DNA of 8,438 nt from Clostridiales bacterium UBA8960 (GCA_003482695.1 DMYC01000306.1:1-8438), one strand, 5' to 3'; counted from the first letter of the stretch, positions 1-7,018 are shown. The notes: generated by a model not told the origin, from the letters alone. Numbers and translations are program-made.

Positions 1-1571
1 AGGGTACCGAGGGCGGATCGGCCTATTTTTATGGTTCACATGGAGCGGTTGATAGGAAAGTGCATCCGGAAATCGTCAAATCGCTGAACGATTATTTCAA
101 TTTTCCTTACATCAATAAAGAAGATTTATATGATGCCCCAACTTGGGTCAAAGATACGGTATGGTATCAAATTTTTCCCGAGCGATTTTCAAATGGCGAC
201 AAGTCGCTGGATAAACAAGATGTATTGCCATGGGGCAGTGAGAAAGAAGTGACGAACGAAATGCATTTTGGCGGCGATTTACAAGGGGTTATCGATCGGC
301 TTGATTATATTTCCGATCTCGGTGCGACAGGCATCTACTTTACACCCATTTTTGAGTCGCCAACGACACATAAATACGACACGATAGACTACTATAAAAT
401 CGATCCCGAGTTTGGTACAAACGAGACGTTTAAGCGTCTGGTCGATGAAGCGCACAAGAGGGGGATTCGCGTGATGCTTGATGCGGTCTTCAACCATTGC
501 GGATTCAAGCATCCGTATTTTCAAGACGTTGTGGCTAAAGGTTTTGAGTCTGATTATGCACAGTGTTTTCATTTATTGCGGGAGCCGGTGATCAATTTTC
601 CTTTAAATGTGAAGGGCTTTCCTGCGCCACCGAAACATATGGCTGCTGGCTCACTGAATTACGAGACGTTTGCATTTACACCGAACATGCCTAAATGGCG
701 GACGTCGAATCCATTGGCAGAAAAATATCTTTTGGACGTTGCGACTTACTGGATCACCGAGTACGACATCGATGGTTGGCGGCTTGATGTTTCAAATGAG
801 GTGTCGCACGCGTTTTGGCGGAAATTTAAGCAGGTGGTGAAGGCGGTCAAGCCGGATCTTTTTGTTCTCGGAGAGAACTGGGATGATTCCAACCCTTGGT
901 TAAAGGGCGATCAGTTTGATTCTGTGATGAACTATGAGTTCACTTATCCTGTGTGGCATTTGCTAAGCAGAGAGGCCATGTACGCGGATTATGGGGTGAA
1001 GGCTTTTAAGGACAACATCAGTCGGTTGCTCGTCACGTATCCGAAACAGGTTGCTGTGAACATGTTCAATTTACTGGATAGTCATGATACATCAAGGCTG
1101 CTTACGATGCTGGATCACGATGATCGGCTCGTTAAAATCGCGTTTCTGATTCAAATGTCTTTTGGTGGTTCACCGAGTGTTTATTATGGAAGCGAAGTTG
1201 GCCTATTTGGTGTACACGATGGCAACAGGCAGTGCATGGTTTGGGATGACCTTAAGCAAAACCTCGATTTAAGGGCACATGTGAAACGCATGATTGCACT
1301 TAGAAAGGCGCATGATGTCATGAAAGCGATAGACCTCGTTTGGTTAAACACGGACGCGTATCCGGATTTGCTTGGTTACCAAAAGGGTGTTGGCCGTCAT
1401 GCGGTTACATTCTTGGTCAATTTGGCTTCTGATTCGCAGCTTGTTGATTTGGCTCAGATATGCCCAGGTGCCAACTGGGATCTTTATGAAGATCAAGCCC
1501 TTTCTCCTCTGTCACAATCAGTGATTGAGCTCGGGGCATACGGCTTTAAAATATTGACCTCTACATCTTAA
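1..1571 (+). CDS. GH13 alpha-glycosidase, neopullulanase/cyclomaltodextrinase type (5' end missing)
   Basis: This enzyme hydrolyses alpha-1,4 (and probably some alpha-1,6) bonds in maltodextrins, cyclodextrins or pullulan, most likely in the cytoplasm. Counting from the first complete codon (base 3), 522 residues are visible. The TIM-barrel opens with YQIFPERF (55-62). The GH13 motifs follow: DAVFNH (160-165), GWRLDVSNEV with nucleophile Asp262, GEN with acid/base Glu291, and SHDT with Asp362. MPKW at 229-232 matches the MPKL-like fifth region of the neopullulanase/maltogenic amylase subfamily (GH13_20), as does the NEVSHAFW stretch after the nucleophile. The C-terminal 80 or so residues form the usual beta domain. 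The GTG at base 60 is an internal valine: the frame is open to the window edge and the upstream residues look like the end of a CBM34-type N-terminal domain. I infer that some 60-70 residues are missing. Exact substrate preference cannot be read from sequence. No terminator is seen before pepD. Confidence 0.93.
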   Translation, partial: GTEGGSAYFYGSHGAVDRKVHPEIVKSLNDYFNFPYINKEDLYDAPTWVKDTVWYQIFPERFSNGDKSLDKQDVLPWGSEKEVTNEMHFGGDLQGVIDRLDYISDLGATGIYFTPIFESPTTHKYDTIDYYKIDPEFGTNETFKRLVDEAHKRGIRVMLDAVFNHCGFKHPYFQDVVAKGFESDYAQCFHLLREPVINFPLNVKGFPAPPKHMAAGSLNYETFAFTPNMPKWRTSNPLAEKYLLDVATYWITEYDIDGWRLDVSNEVSHAFWRKFKQVVKAVKPDLFVLGENWDDSNPWLKGDQFDSVMNYEFTYPVWHLLSREAMYADYGVKAFKDNISRLLVTYPKQVAVNMFNLLDSHDTSRLLTMLDHDDRLVKIAFLIQMSFGGSPSVYYGSEVGLFGVHDGNRQCMVWDDLKQNLDLRAHVKRMIALRKAHDVMKAIDLVWLNTDAYPDLLGYQKGVGRHAVTFLVNLASDSQLVDLAQICPGANWDLYEDQALSPLSQSVIELGAYGFKILTSTS

Positions 1572-1585
1572 TCTGAAAATATGAT
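1554..1585 (+). promoter_or_regulatory. Possible weak promoter before pepD
   Basis: TTGACC (1554-1559, five of six to the -35 consensus) lies at the very end of the glycosidase gene. TATGAT (1580-1585, five of six to the -10 consensus) lies just after its stop codon. The 20-base spacer is longer than the preferred 16-18, so this is only a candidate. The 51-base gap has no terminator-like hairpin, and read-through from the glycosidase is equally possible. Confidence 0.3.
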
Positions 1586-1622
1586 AAAATGAACCTGAGC
1601 CACAAGGTGAAAGGAGATTCAT

Positions 1623-3074
1623 ATGGAACGCGTTTTAAAAGGGTTGGAACCTGAGAGTGTTTTTAAGAATTTTGAAGCATTGACACAGATCCCGAGAGAG
1701 TCTGGAAATGAAGCTGCCGTTGCGGATTTTTTAGAACGGTTTGCTAAGGGCCTTGGCCTTGAAGTCATCAAGGAACCATCAAACAATTTGATCATCACTA
1801 AGCCGGCGACACCAGGTTATGAAAATGCGAAGACGGTTATCTTGCAGGGGCATACAGATATGGTATGTGTAAAGCTCGATACGTTTGATTTTGATTTCAA
1901 CTCGCAGCCTATTCCACTGGTCATCGATGGGGACTTTATAAAAACAAAGGGGACGACGTTAGGCGCAGATAATGGTATCGCTGTTGCCATGACGATGAGC
2001 ATCCTGGAAAGCAACGACCTTGAACATCCAAAATTGGTTGCACTTTTTACGACGAATGAAGAAACGGGTATGGATGGCGTCATGTCGCTCGATCCCGAAC
2101 ATGTAAAAGGTGATATTCTGATTAATCTTGATTCTGAAGAAGAGGGTACTTTGCTTGCGTCTTGTGCAGGTGGTGTGAAAAATATTACTGAAATTGATAT
2201 GGATTTGATCGATCATCAAGACGACCTTGCATACAATTTGGTGATTTCGGGTCTCGCTGGTGGGCATTCTGGTATAGAAATTGGTAAGAATCGTGCAAAT
2301 GCGATCAAACTGATGGGTAGAACTTTGTCGATTTTCAAAGCGCATTTTCCTTTTTCGCTTTTCGAAATCCACGGTGGCGAGAAGATGAATGCCATCGCGA
2401 AGCGCTCAGAGATGAGGTTTACGATAGCGAGTGATACGCGTTATTTAATGGAAGACCTTGTTGAGTCGATCGAGGAGACATTTAAGTCGGAGTACGAGGT
2501 TTCTGATCCAGCGATTAAAATCGAAGTCACAAAATGCGATATGCCACAAAAGGTCTTTGATCAGGACTCTACAGATAAAATCGAGAAACTTTTAAGGCTG
2601 ACGCCTTTTGGTGTTTATACGATGAGTGCGGGCATGCCTGGGCTAGTTGAATCGTCTAACAATTTAGGGGTTTTAGAGCAAAATGGCAACACGATTAAAC
2701 TGATCAATGCCGTGAGAAGTTCAGTGAAATCGAAGAAACAGGAGTTAAACGAGATGATGGGGCTGATCTGTGAATCGGTGGGCGGACGCAACGCCCTGAT
2801 GGCGGATTACCCTGAATGGCCATATAAAGTGGAATCAAAGATTCGTGATTTGATGAAAGAAACGTACCTTGAACTTTATGGAAAAGAACTTAAAGTCGAT
2901 GCCATTCACGCAGGGCTTGAGTGCGGGTTTTTAAAAGAGAAGGTTGGCGATATCGATATGATATCTTTAGGACCTAATATGCACGATGTTCACACGCCTT
3001 TTGAGCGTTTGTCGATTGGTTCGACTGCAAGAACGTATGCGTTCTTGTGTGAGGTGTTAAAACGTATCAAGTGA
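1623..3074 (+). CDS. pepD: Aminoacyl-histidine dipeptidase (PepD, peptidase family M20)
   Basis: This is a zinc-dependent cytosolic dipeptidase that cleaves Xaa-His dipeptides such as carnosine and other short peptides. The 483 residues agree with the usual length of about 485. Metal and catalytic residues line up with the family: His77 and Asp79 in GHTDM, bridging Asp116 in TTLGADNG, Glu146 (general base) and Glu147 in TNEETG, Asp170 in NLDSEE, and His457 in HDVHTP. The lid domain carries GGHSG with His215, and GLECGFL (431-437) precedes the C-terminal metal ligand. There is no signal peptide. The start is supported by AAGGAG at 1611-1616, six bases before the ATG. The gene ends in two successive TGA codons. 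It lies 51 bases after the glycosidase on the same strand and converges on thrC. Both neighbours on this strand are catabolic, but no shared pathway is evident. Confidence 0.95.
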   Translation: MERVLKGLEPESVFKNFEALTQIPRESGNEAAVADFLERFAKGLGLEVIKEPSNNLIITKPATPGYENAKTVILQGHTDMVCVKLDTFDFDFNSQPIPLVIDGDFIKTKGTTLGADNGIAVAMTMSILESNDLEHPKLVALFTTNEETGMDGVMSLDPEHVKGDILINLDSEEEGTLLASCAGGVKNITEIDMDLIDHQDDLAYNLVISGLAGGHSGIEIGKNRANAIKLMGRTLSIFKAHFPFSLFEIHGGEKMNAIAKRSEMRFTIASDTRYLMEDLVESIEETFKSEYEVSDPAIKIEVTKCDMPQKVFDQDSTDKIEKLLRLTPFGVYTMSAGMPGLVESSNNLGVLEQNGNTIKLINAVRSSVKSKKQELNEMMGLICESVGGRNALMADYPEWPYKVESKIRDLMKETYLELYGKELKVDAIHAGLECGFLKEKVGDIDMISLGPNMHDVHTPFERLSIGSTARTYAFLCEVLKRIK

Positions 3075-3085
3075 TGAAAGTAGAG

Positions 3086-3126
3086 CAGGGAATGATCAAG
3101 GGGTCCGACCCCTTGATCATTCCCTG
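3086..3126. terminator. Perfect 41-base palindrome between convergent genes, candidate bidirectional terminator
   Basis: Two 20-base arms, CAGGGAATGATCAAGGGGTC and its exact reverse complement, flank a single central C at 3106. An RNA from either strand would form a very stable GC-rich hairpin. It starts 11 bases after the pepD stop codon and ends one base before the thrC stop codon, the expected place for a shared terminator. On the + strand it is followed by TTTATCTT, a modest T tract. On the - strand the downstream bases are less T-rich. Its central 27 bases are a copy of the repeat also found at 5860-5914, so termination may be a secondary role of a repeat element. Confidence 0.6.
3093..3119. 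repeat. REP-like palindromic repeat, copy A
   Basis: This is a 27-base unit with TGATCA at each end and a GGGGTC-C-GACCCC core. It is perfectly symmetric. It matches the two units at 5860-5886 and 5888-5914 except for one arm base (and strand choice at the centre). It is the only copy here whose flanks extend the symmetry further (seven bases on each side). Multiple intergenic copies within 3 kb suggest a genome-dispersed element. Confidence 0.8.
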
Positions 3127-3127
3127 T

Positions 3128-4612
3128 TTATCTTAGGAACAATCTTACCTCATCTACCATCTCATCGACGGCTATCGATTTTGGATGTAGAACAGGCTTG
3201 TCCTTAAGTTCTCGAATCGTTTCGGGAACACTAAGTCCAGTTTCTCTAGCGAGTAAATTAAGCACATCAAATGCATCAAGTCCAACTGATGTCAACCCTA
3301 AGCCTTCCGCCACATCGTCCGCAAATTTAAAAGGGCTGGCAGTGGATGCAATCAGGGTTTGTTTGTGATCACCTGTTTGACTCACGTAATCTTTGTACAC
3401 TTTATATGCAACCGCTGTATGGGTGTCCACGACATAACCATACTGCTCATATAATTCTTTTATCGCATGGATCGTCTCCTGATCGGTTGCAAAGCCACCG
3501 TGAAAGTCTTTCATTTGATTGCGCATGGCATCCGTTATTTCGAACCGATGATTTTCCTTAAGGTTTGACATCAGCGAAGACACGATCGAAGTGGATCCGT
3601 CACTGATCGCATGTAAAAATCGCTCAAGGTTACTCGAAATCAATATATCCATCGATGGAGAATTTGTCACTTTAAAAACCCTTTCGATATCATAGACACC
3701 ACTCTGAATAAAATCGGTCAAGACGTGGTTGACGTTGGAAGCGCAAATAAATTGATCAAATGGCAAACCCATCTGTTTTGCATAATAGGCAGCGAGTATA
3801 TTGCCAAAGTTTCCTGTGGGAACGACGATGTTGACAGCCTCTCCGATCGCAACTTTTCGCTGTTTGACAAGTGTAAAATAGGCATGCACATAATACACGA
3901 TTTGAGGCAACAATCGACCGATGTTGATCGAGTTCGCCGATGAGAACACATAACCCTTTTCAGCGAGTTCCGCTCTTAATTCTGAATTCAGGAAAATATG
4001 CTTAACGCCATTTTGTGCTTCATCAAAATTCCCTTTGATGCCCACCACTGATACATTTTCACCTTCTTGGCTCGTCATCTGTTTTCTTTGAATTTCACTT
4101 ACGCCATCCGTTGGGTAGAACACCATAATTTTGATGCCCTCGACATCTGCAAAACCTTCGAGAGCCGCTTTTCCTGTATCGCCTGAAGTGGCAGTGAGGA
4201 TGACGATGTCGTCCTTGGTTCCAAGTTTATTTGCAGCAGTTTTAAGCAAATAAGGTAAAATCGACAATGCCATATCTTTAAACGCAGAAGTGCGTCCGTG
4301 ATAAAGCTCTATAAAATTTGCATCCGCAAAAGATTTGATGGGTGCGATCGATGCCTCCGTAAACTTATCGTCATAAGCGGATTCCACGCAGCTTGAAATT
4401 TCTTCTTCAGTGAAATCATCCAAGTACAAGGATAAGATTTTTTTTGCAAACGCTTGATAAGATTCGGTGATCCAAAACGGATCATGCAAGTCGACCTTAG
4501 GAAAAAAAGCGGGCACATAGAGACCACCATCTGGCGCAATTCCTCTCACGACTGCCTCTGAAAACGTCAATGTTTCATTTGATTCATTTAATCGAGTACT
4601 GCTATAAACCAT
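3128..4612 (-). CDS. thrC: Threonine synthase (PLP-dependent)
   Basis: Threonine synthase converts O-phospho-L-homoserine to L-threonine and phosphate, the last step of threonine synthesis, in the cytoplasm. The 494-residue protein is of the long E. coli/yeast-like class. It begins with the family N-terminal domain (YSSTR, then FSEAVVRGIAPDGGLYVP at 17-34). The PLP-binding lysine is Lys112 in HGRTSAFKD. SGDTG (143-147) and PTGNFGN (265-271) are the cofactor phosphate and ring contact regions. The ATG is supported by GGAGG at 4618-4622, five bases upstream. The neighbouring antiporter is upstream on the same strand, 54 bases away. No homoserine dehydrogenase or homoserine kinase gene is in view, so the rest of the pathway is encoded elsewhere. 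A candidate promoter and inverted repeat precede it. The gene ends one base from the shared palindrome. Confidence 0.96.
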   Translation of the reverse strand: MVYSSTRLNESNETLTFSEAVVRGIAPDGGLYVPAFFPKVDLHDPFWITESYQAFAKKILSLYLDDFTEEEISSCVESAYDDKFTEASIAPIKSFADANFIELYHGRTSAFKDMALSILPYLLKTAANKLGTKDDIVILTATSGDTGKAALEGFADVEGIKIMVFYPTDGVSEIQRKQMTSQEGENVSVVGIKGNFDEAQNGVKHIFLNSELRAELAEKGYVFSSANSINIGRLLPQIVYYVHAYFTLVKQRKVAIGEAVNIVVPTGNFGNILAAYYAKQMGLPFDQFICASNVNHVLTDFIQSGVYDIERVFKVTNSPSMDILISSNLERFLHAISDGSTSIVSSLMSNLKENHRFEITDAMRNQMKDFHGGFATDQETIHAIKELYEQYGYVVDTHTAVAYKVYKDYVSQTGDHKQTLIASTASPFKFADDVAEGLGLTSVGLDAFDVLNLLARETGLSVPETIRELKDKPVLHPKSIAVDEMVDEVRLFLR

Positions 4613-4629
4613 AATAACCTCCGAATGCC

Positions 4630-4653
4630 ATAAACTAAGTAAAATTAGTTTAT
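4630..4653. promoter_or_regulatory. Inverted repeat before thrC, possible operator
   Basis: Nine-base perfect arms, ATAAACTAA and TTAGTTTAT, are separated by six bases (GTAAAA). The element touches the proposed -10 box of thrC and would cover the transcription start, a typical repressor position. It is AT-rich and is not followed by a T run in the thrC direction, so it is unlikely to be an intrinsic terminator for the antiporter gene. No regulator binding motif is recognised. Confidence 0.4.
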
Positions 4654-4680
4654 TTTAACAGGTAACCTACGCACGCACAA
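4652..4680 (-). promoter_or_regulatory. Candidate extended -10 promoter for thrC
   Basis: On the - strand, TGT followed by TAAAAT (4652-4660) gives an extended -10 with five of six consensus bases. A weak -35-like TTGTGC lies at 4675-4680 with an optimal 17-base spacer, inside the last codons of the antiporter gene. The start of transcription would fall near 4645, about 30 bases before the thrC ATG. This suggests thrC can be transcribed on its own as well as by read-through. Confidence 0.45.
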
Positions 4681-5845
4681 GCCATTTTTTATAAGTCGCA
4701 TCGATGCCAATCGCACCGAGAGGCGCCGTAATCATAATAGCGAGCACAGCAACCGTTAAAATCGTGTCGCCAGCAGCAATCCCCATGCTCAACGGAATTG
4801 CTCCAATAGCGGCCTGCACTGTCGCTTTTGGTATATACGCCAACGAGCAAAATGCGCGTTCTTTCAAATTTAACGGTGTTCTTAACAAACTAACTTGCAC
4901 TCCGATCACCCTTATGACCAGTGCCAATAAAATTAGCAATGCAGCACCAAAACCAGCCGATGCCAAATAATTGATGTTCACGGCAGCTCCCACTAAGACA
5001 AACAGTAAGATTTCAGCTCCGACCCAAATCTTTGAGAATTTACCTTTAAGTCTTTTCGCTAATACTTCATATGTTTTTAAAAGGGTCACACCCATGGCCA
5101 TAACAGCAATCAGTCCAGAAATCGGGACATATGGAGAAGCAAATTCTTCGATAGAAACAAAAATAAAGGCGGTGCTGAGTAAGACAAGTACTTTAACAGT
5201 GTCGCGGATGTGTAATCGCTTAAACACTTTCACGAGTATCAGGCCAGAGACCACGCCGAGTATGATGCCTATTATGATTGAAATGGGTATAGAGATGAGC
5301 GATGCCATGTGAAAACCATCCCCTTTATACATACCGATGAAAGCGGTAAAGAGAACAATCACATATATGTCATCAACAGAAGCACCCGCCATGATGAGTT
5401 GTGGGATGCTTTTGTCTTTTCCATGCCCGCTTTCCATAAGGTGCAACATACGTGGCACGATGACGGCAGGAGATACTGCGGCGAGCACAGTGCCCATGAT
5501 GGCCGCTTCGATTAAGCTGACGCCAAGAAGTCTAGGTGCTAAAACAACGACCGCTAGAATTTCGAAAGTAGCTGGAACAAAACACATCAAGAAGGCAGGT
5601 CGACCAACCCTTTTAAGATCCGCTAAATCTATAGCTAGTCCAGCGCGTGTTAAGATGATGATCAGAGCGATTTTTCGAAGCTCCGCCGATATGTTTAATA
5701 TATCATCCGAAATGAGATTAAGCACAAATGGACCTAATATGATACCAGTCAAAATCATGCCCAAAAGCCCAGGCAACTTCAGTCTATTCAAAATGCCGCT
5801 TAAGGAGAAGCCAATAATGAGTATGAGTGATAAGCTAAATAACAT
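4667..5845 (-). CDS. Cation:proton antiporter, NHA/SLC9B-like branch of the CPA2 family
   Basis: This is an integral membrane exchanger expected to swap Na+ (or K+/Li+) for protons. The 392 residues are almost wholly hydrophobic, in about 12-13 segments, and fit the Na_H_Exchanger fold. Family marks are LPGLLGMILTGIILGP (24-39), TRAGL (66-70), AAVSPAVIVP (122-131), the paired ion-binding aspartates Asp158-Asp159 in GASVDD, and Lys340 in IPKATVQAA. TRAGL, SPAV and the DD pair resemble the NHA (SLC9B) clade. The paired aspartates would suggest electrogenic exchange, but ion choice is unknown. I chose the ATG at 5843-5845 because GGAGG (5851-5855) lies five bases before it and the family N-terminus begins there. 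A GTG 14 codons upstream lies inside repeat DNA and would give a polar, unrelated extension. No TrkA-type regulatory domain follows the membrane part. Confidence 0.88.
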   Translation of the reverse strand: MLFSLSLILIIGFSLSGILNRLKLPGLLGMILTGIILGPFVLNLISDDILNISAELRKIALIIILTRAGLAIDLADLKRVGRPAFLMCFVPATFEILAVVVLAPRLLGVSLIEAAIMGTVLAAVSPAVIVPRMLHLMESGHGKDKSIPQLIMAGASVDDIYVIVLFTAFIGMYKGDGFHMASLISIPISIIIGIILGVVSGLILVKVFKRLHIRDTVKVLVLLSTAFIFVSIEEFASPYVPISGLIAVMAMGVTLLKTYEVLAKRLKGKFSKIWVGAEILLFVLVGAAVNINYLASAGFGAALLILLALVIRVIGVQVSLLRTPLNLKERAFCSLAYIPKATVQAAIGAIPLSMGIAAGDTILTVAVLAIMITAPLGAIGIDATYKKWLVRA

Positions 5846-5850
5846 GAAGA

Positions 5851-5855
5851 CCTCC
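5851..5855 (-). promoter_or_regulatory. Ribosome binding site fixing the antiporter start
   Basis: GGAGG on the - strand lies five bases before the ATG at 5843-5845. No similar site precedes the in-frame GTG at 5885-5887, whose upstream bases are repeat palindrome. This decides for the 392-residue form rather than the 406-residue form. Confidence 0.8.
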
Positions 5856-5859
5856 AAAT

Positions 5860-5886
5860 TGATCAAGGGGTCGGACCCCCTGATCA
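5860..5886. repeat. REP-like palindromic repeat, tandem copy B
   Basis: This 27-base near-palindrome has TGATCA ends and a GGGGTC-G-GACCCC core on the + strand. One arm position is mismatched relative to copy A: as RNA it would be a G-U wobble in the operon-sense (- strand) transcript but A-C in the opposite one. It is identical to the adjacent copy C and ends four bases before the antiporter's ribosome binding site. Confidence 0.85.
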
Positions 5887-5887
5887 C

Positions 5888-5914
5888 TGATCAAGGGGTC
5901 GGACCCCCTGATCA
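5888..5914. repeat. REP-like palindromic repeat, tandem copy C
   Basis: This copy is identical to copy B over 27 bases and separated from it by a single C, giving a 28-base period. It carries the same off-symmetry base as copy B, which points to local duplication. Its outer TGATCA contains the TGA stop codon of mnmA (5912-5914). Two tandem palindromes can fold as two hairpins or as one long one. No T tract follows on the - strand, so a terminator role is not obvious. Confidence 0.85.
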
Positions 5915-7018
5915 TTTATAATCAAAAATGATGCCACCGCCGACGAGCACATCGTCTTTATAGCAGACCAAAGCCTGACCTCTTGCAGGTGCTCTAACTG
6001 GACGTTCGAATACCACGTGTGCGATTCGATCATTCGTACCAGACTGGCGTTCGAGTTTCAATCGGCCTTTATAAACAGTGGACCACTGACTTAAAACAAC
6101 ATCGACATCAACCGAATTTGCGTTTGATGTCAACAAATGGCTTTCAAGTTGGGGCGAAATCACATTAAAAGCAGCACATCGAACCACATCATAAAGCAGA
6201 TCCGATTCTGTACCTAGCACAACTTCACTTTTTTCGGGATCCATAGAAACAACGACATATTTTCCGTTCAAATACTGCCCGTTCAAATCCTGGCCCAACC
6301 GACGCTTTTGTCCAGTCGTGAAACGCGCTGTCCCGTCATGGTATCCTAATATCTGATTCTCCTTTGAGACGAAAGTACCTCGGCGCATCGCCTTGCTGTC
6401 TCTTTCCCTAAGAAAAGCAACATGGTTCTTGTGTTCAATAAAACAAATGCCCAAACTATCCTTCTTTTCAGACAGCTCAACATGAAGTGCCGCAAACCTT
6501 TTCCGAACGTCATCCTTACTTTTGACCGTACCCAGTGGAAAAATCAAGCGCTTCAAAGTGTCCTGATCAAGATGATATAAATTATAGGACTGATCCTTGC
6601 GTCTGTTATCCGCTCTTTGGACCAAAAACTCGCCTTCTGGCCCCAGATTGCGATTAAAATCGACTTTTGCATAGTGTCCAGTGGCAAAATAATCAGCCCC
6701 CAATCGAACGCAATCAGCGATCAATTGCCCATATTTGAATGTTTTGTTACATAAAATACAGGGGTTAGGCGTCAACCCCTGCTCGTATTCTTTTATAAAT
6801 GTTCCAATGATAAGCGACTCAAACGCTGCTCGATAGTCCAAAACATAATGCTTGATACCAATCGCATCTGCAACGCGCTTTGCAGCTTCCAGTTCGTTTG
6901 CTTGGTGATCGAAGATCCACATCGTAACACCAAAGACATCATACCCTTGTTCTTTCAGTAAAAGCGCTGTGGTACCACTATCAATACCACCACTTAAACC
7001 GACGGCGACTCTTTTCAT
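5912..7018 (-). CDS. mnmA: tRNA-specific 2-thiouridylase MnmA
   Basis: MnmA adenylates U34 of tRNA-Lys, -Glu and -Gln and replaces its 2-oxygen with sulfur, a wobble-base modification that aids decoding; it acts in the cytoplasm. The 368 residues have the usual length. The ATP pyrophosphatase P-loop is SGGIDS (9-14; SGGVDS is commoner). The TPNP motif (83-86) leads into Cys87-x-x-Cys90 before NKTFKYG. Cys90 matches the first catalytic cysteine of the E. coli enzyme, and Cys192 in DSLGICFI the second. GADYFATGHYAKV (107-119), KDQSY (141-145) and a TTGQKRRLG element follow, then the C-terminal beta domain with RAPARGQALVCY and VGGGIIF. E. coli-type enzymes have Asp where Cys87 sits. The ATG directly follows the degV stop codon, with AAAGGG at 7027-7032, so translation is probably coupled. 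No cysteine desulfurase gene is in the window. Confidence 0.95.
   Translation of the reverse strand: MKRVAVGLSGGIDSGTTALLLKEQGYDVFGVTMWIFDHQANELEAAKRVADAIGIKHYVLDYRAAFESLIIGTFIKEYEQGLTPNPCILCNKTFKYGQLIADCVRLGADYFATGHYAKVDFNRNLGPEGEFLVQRADNRRKDQSYNLYHLDQDTLKRLIFPLGTVKSKDDVRKRFAALHVELSEKKDSLGICFIEHKNHVAFLRERDSKAMRRGTFVSKENQILGYHDGTARFTTGQKRRLGQDLNGQYLNGKYVVVSMDPEKSEVVLGTESDLLYDVVRCAAFNVISPQLESHLLTSNANSVDVDVVLSQWSTVYKGRLKLERQSGTNDRIAHVVFERPVRAPARGQALVCYKDDVLVGGGIIFDYK

Noticed and set aside
1597..1613. Small inverted repeat ACCT...AGGT before pepD
   Set aside because: A four-base stem is too short to be meaningful as a terminator or riboswitch, and nothing else in the 51-base gap supports one.
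1817..2372. Antisense open frames opposite pepD
   Set aside because: They mirror coding sequence of a well-conserved enzyme, overlap one another, and show no recognisable domain or start signal.
4630..4653. Terminator for the antiporter gene
   Set aside because: The stem is almost all A-T pairs and is followed by GGCATTCGGAGG rather than a T run. An operator or a chance inverted repeat is more likely.
5860..5914. CRISPR array or tandem-repeat locus
   Set aside because: There are only two units with a one-base spacer, each itself palindromic, and no cas genes. This fits a REP-like doublet, not a CRISPR array.
5860..5914. Intrinsic terminator after mnmA
   Set aside because: The hairpins are strong but the - strand sequence after them is AATTTGGAGG, with no T tract, and it runs straight into the antiporter ribosome binding site. 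Partial attenuation remains possible.
5337..5921. Long + strand open frame of 194 codons opposite the antiporter gene
   Set aside because: It lies antisense to a gene with clear family motifs, has low-complexity Ala/Met/Thr/Ser-rich content typical of the complement of membrane-protein codons, and has no convincing ribosome binding site.
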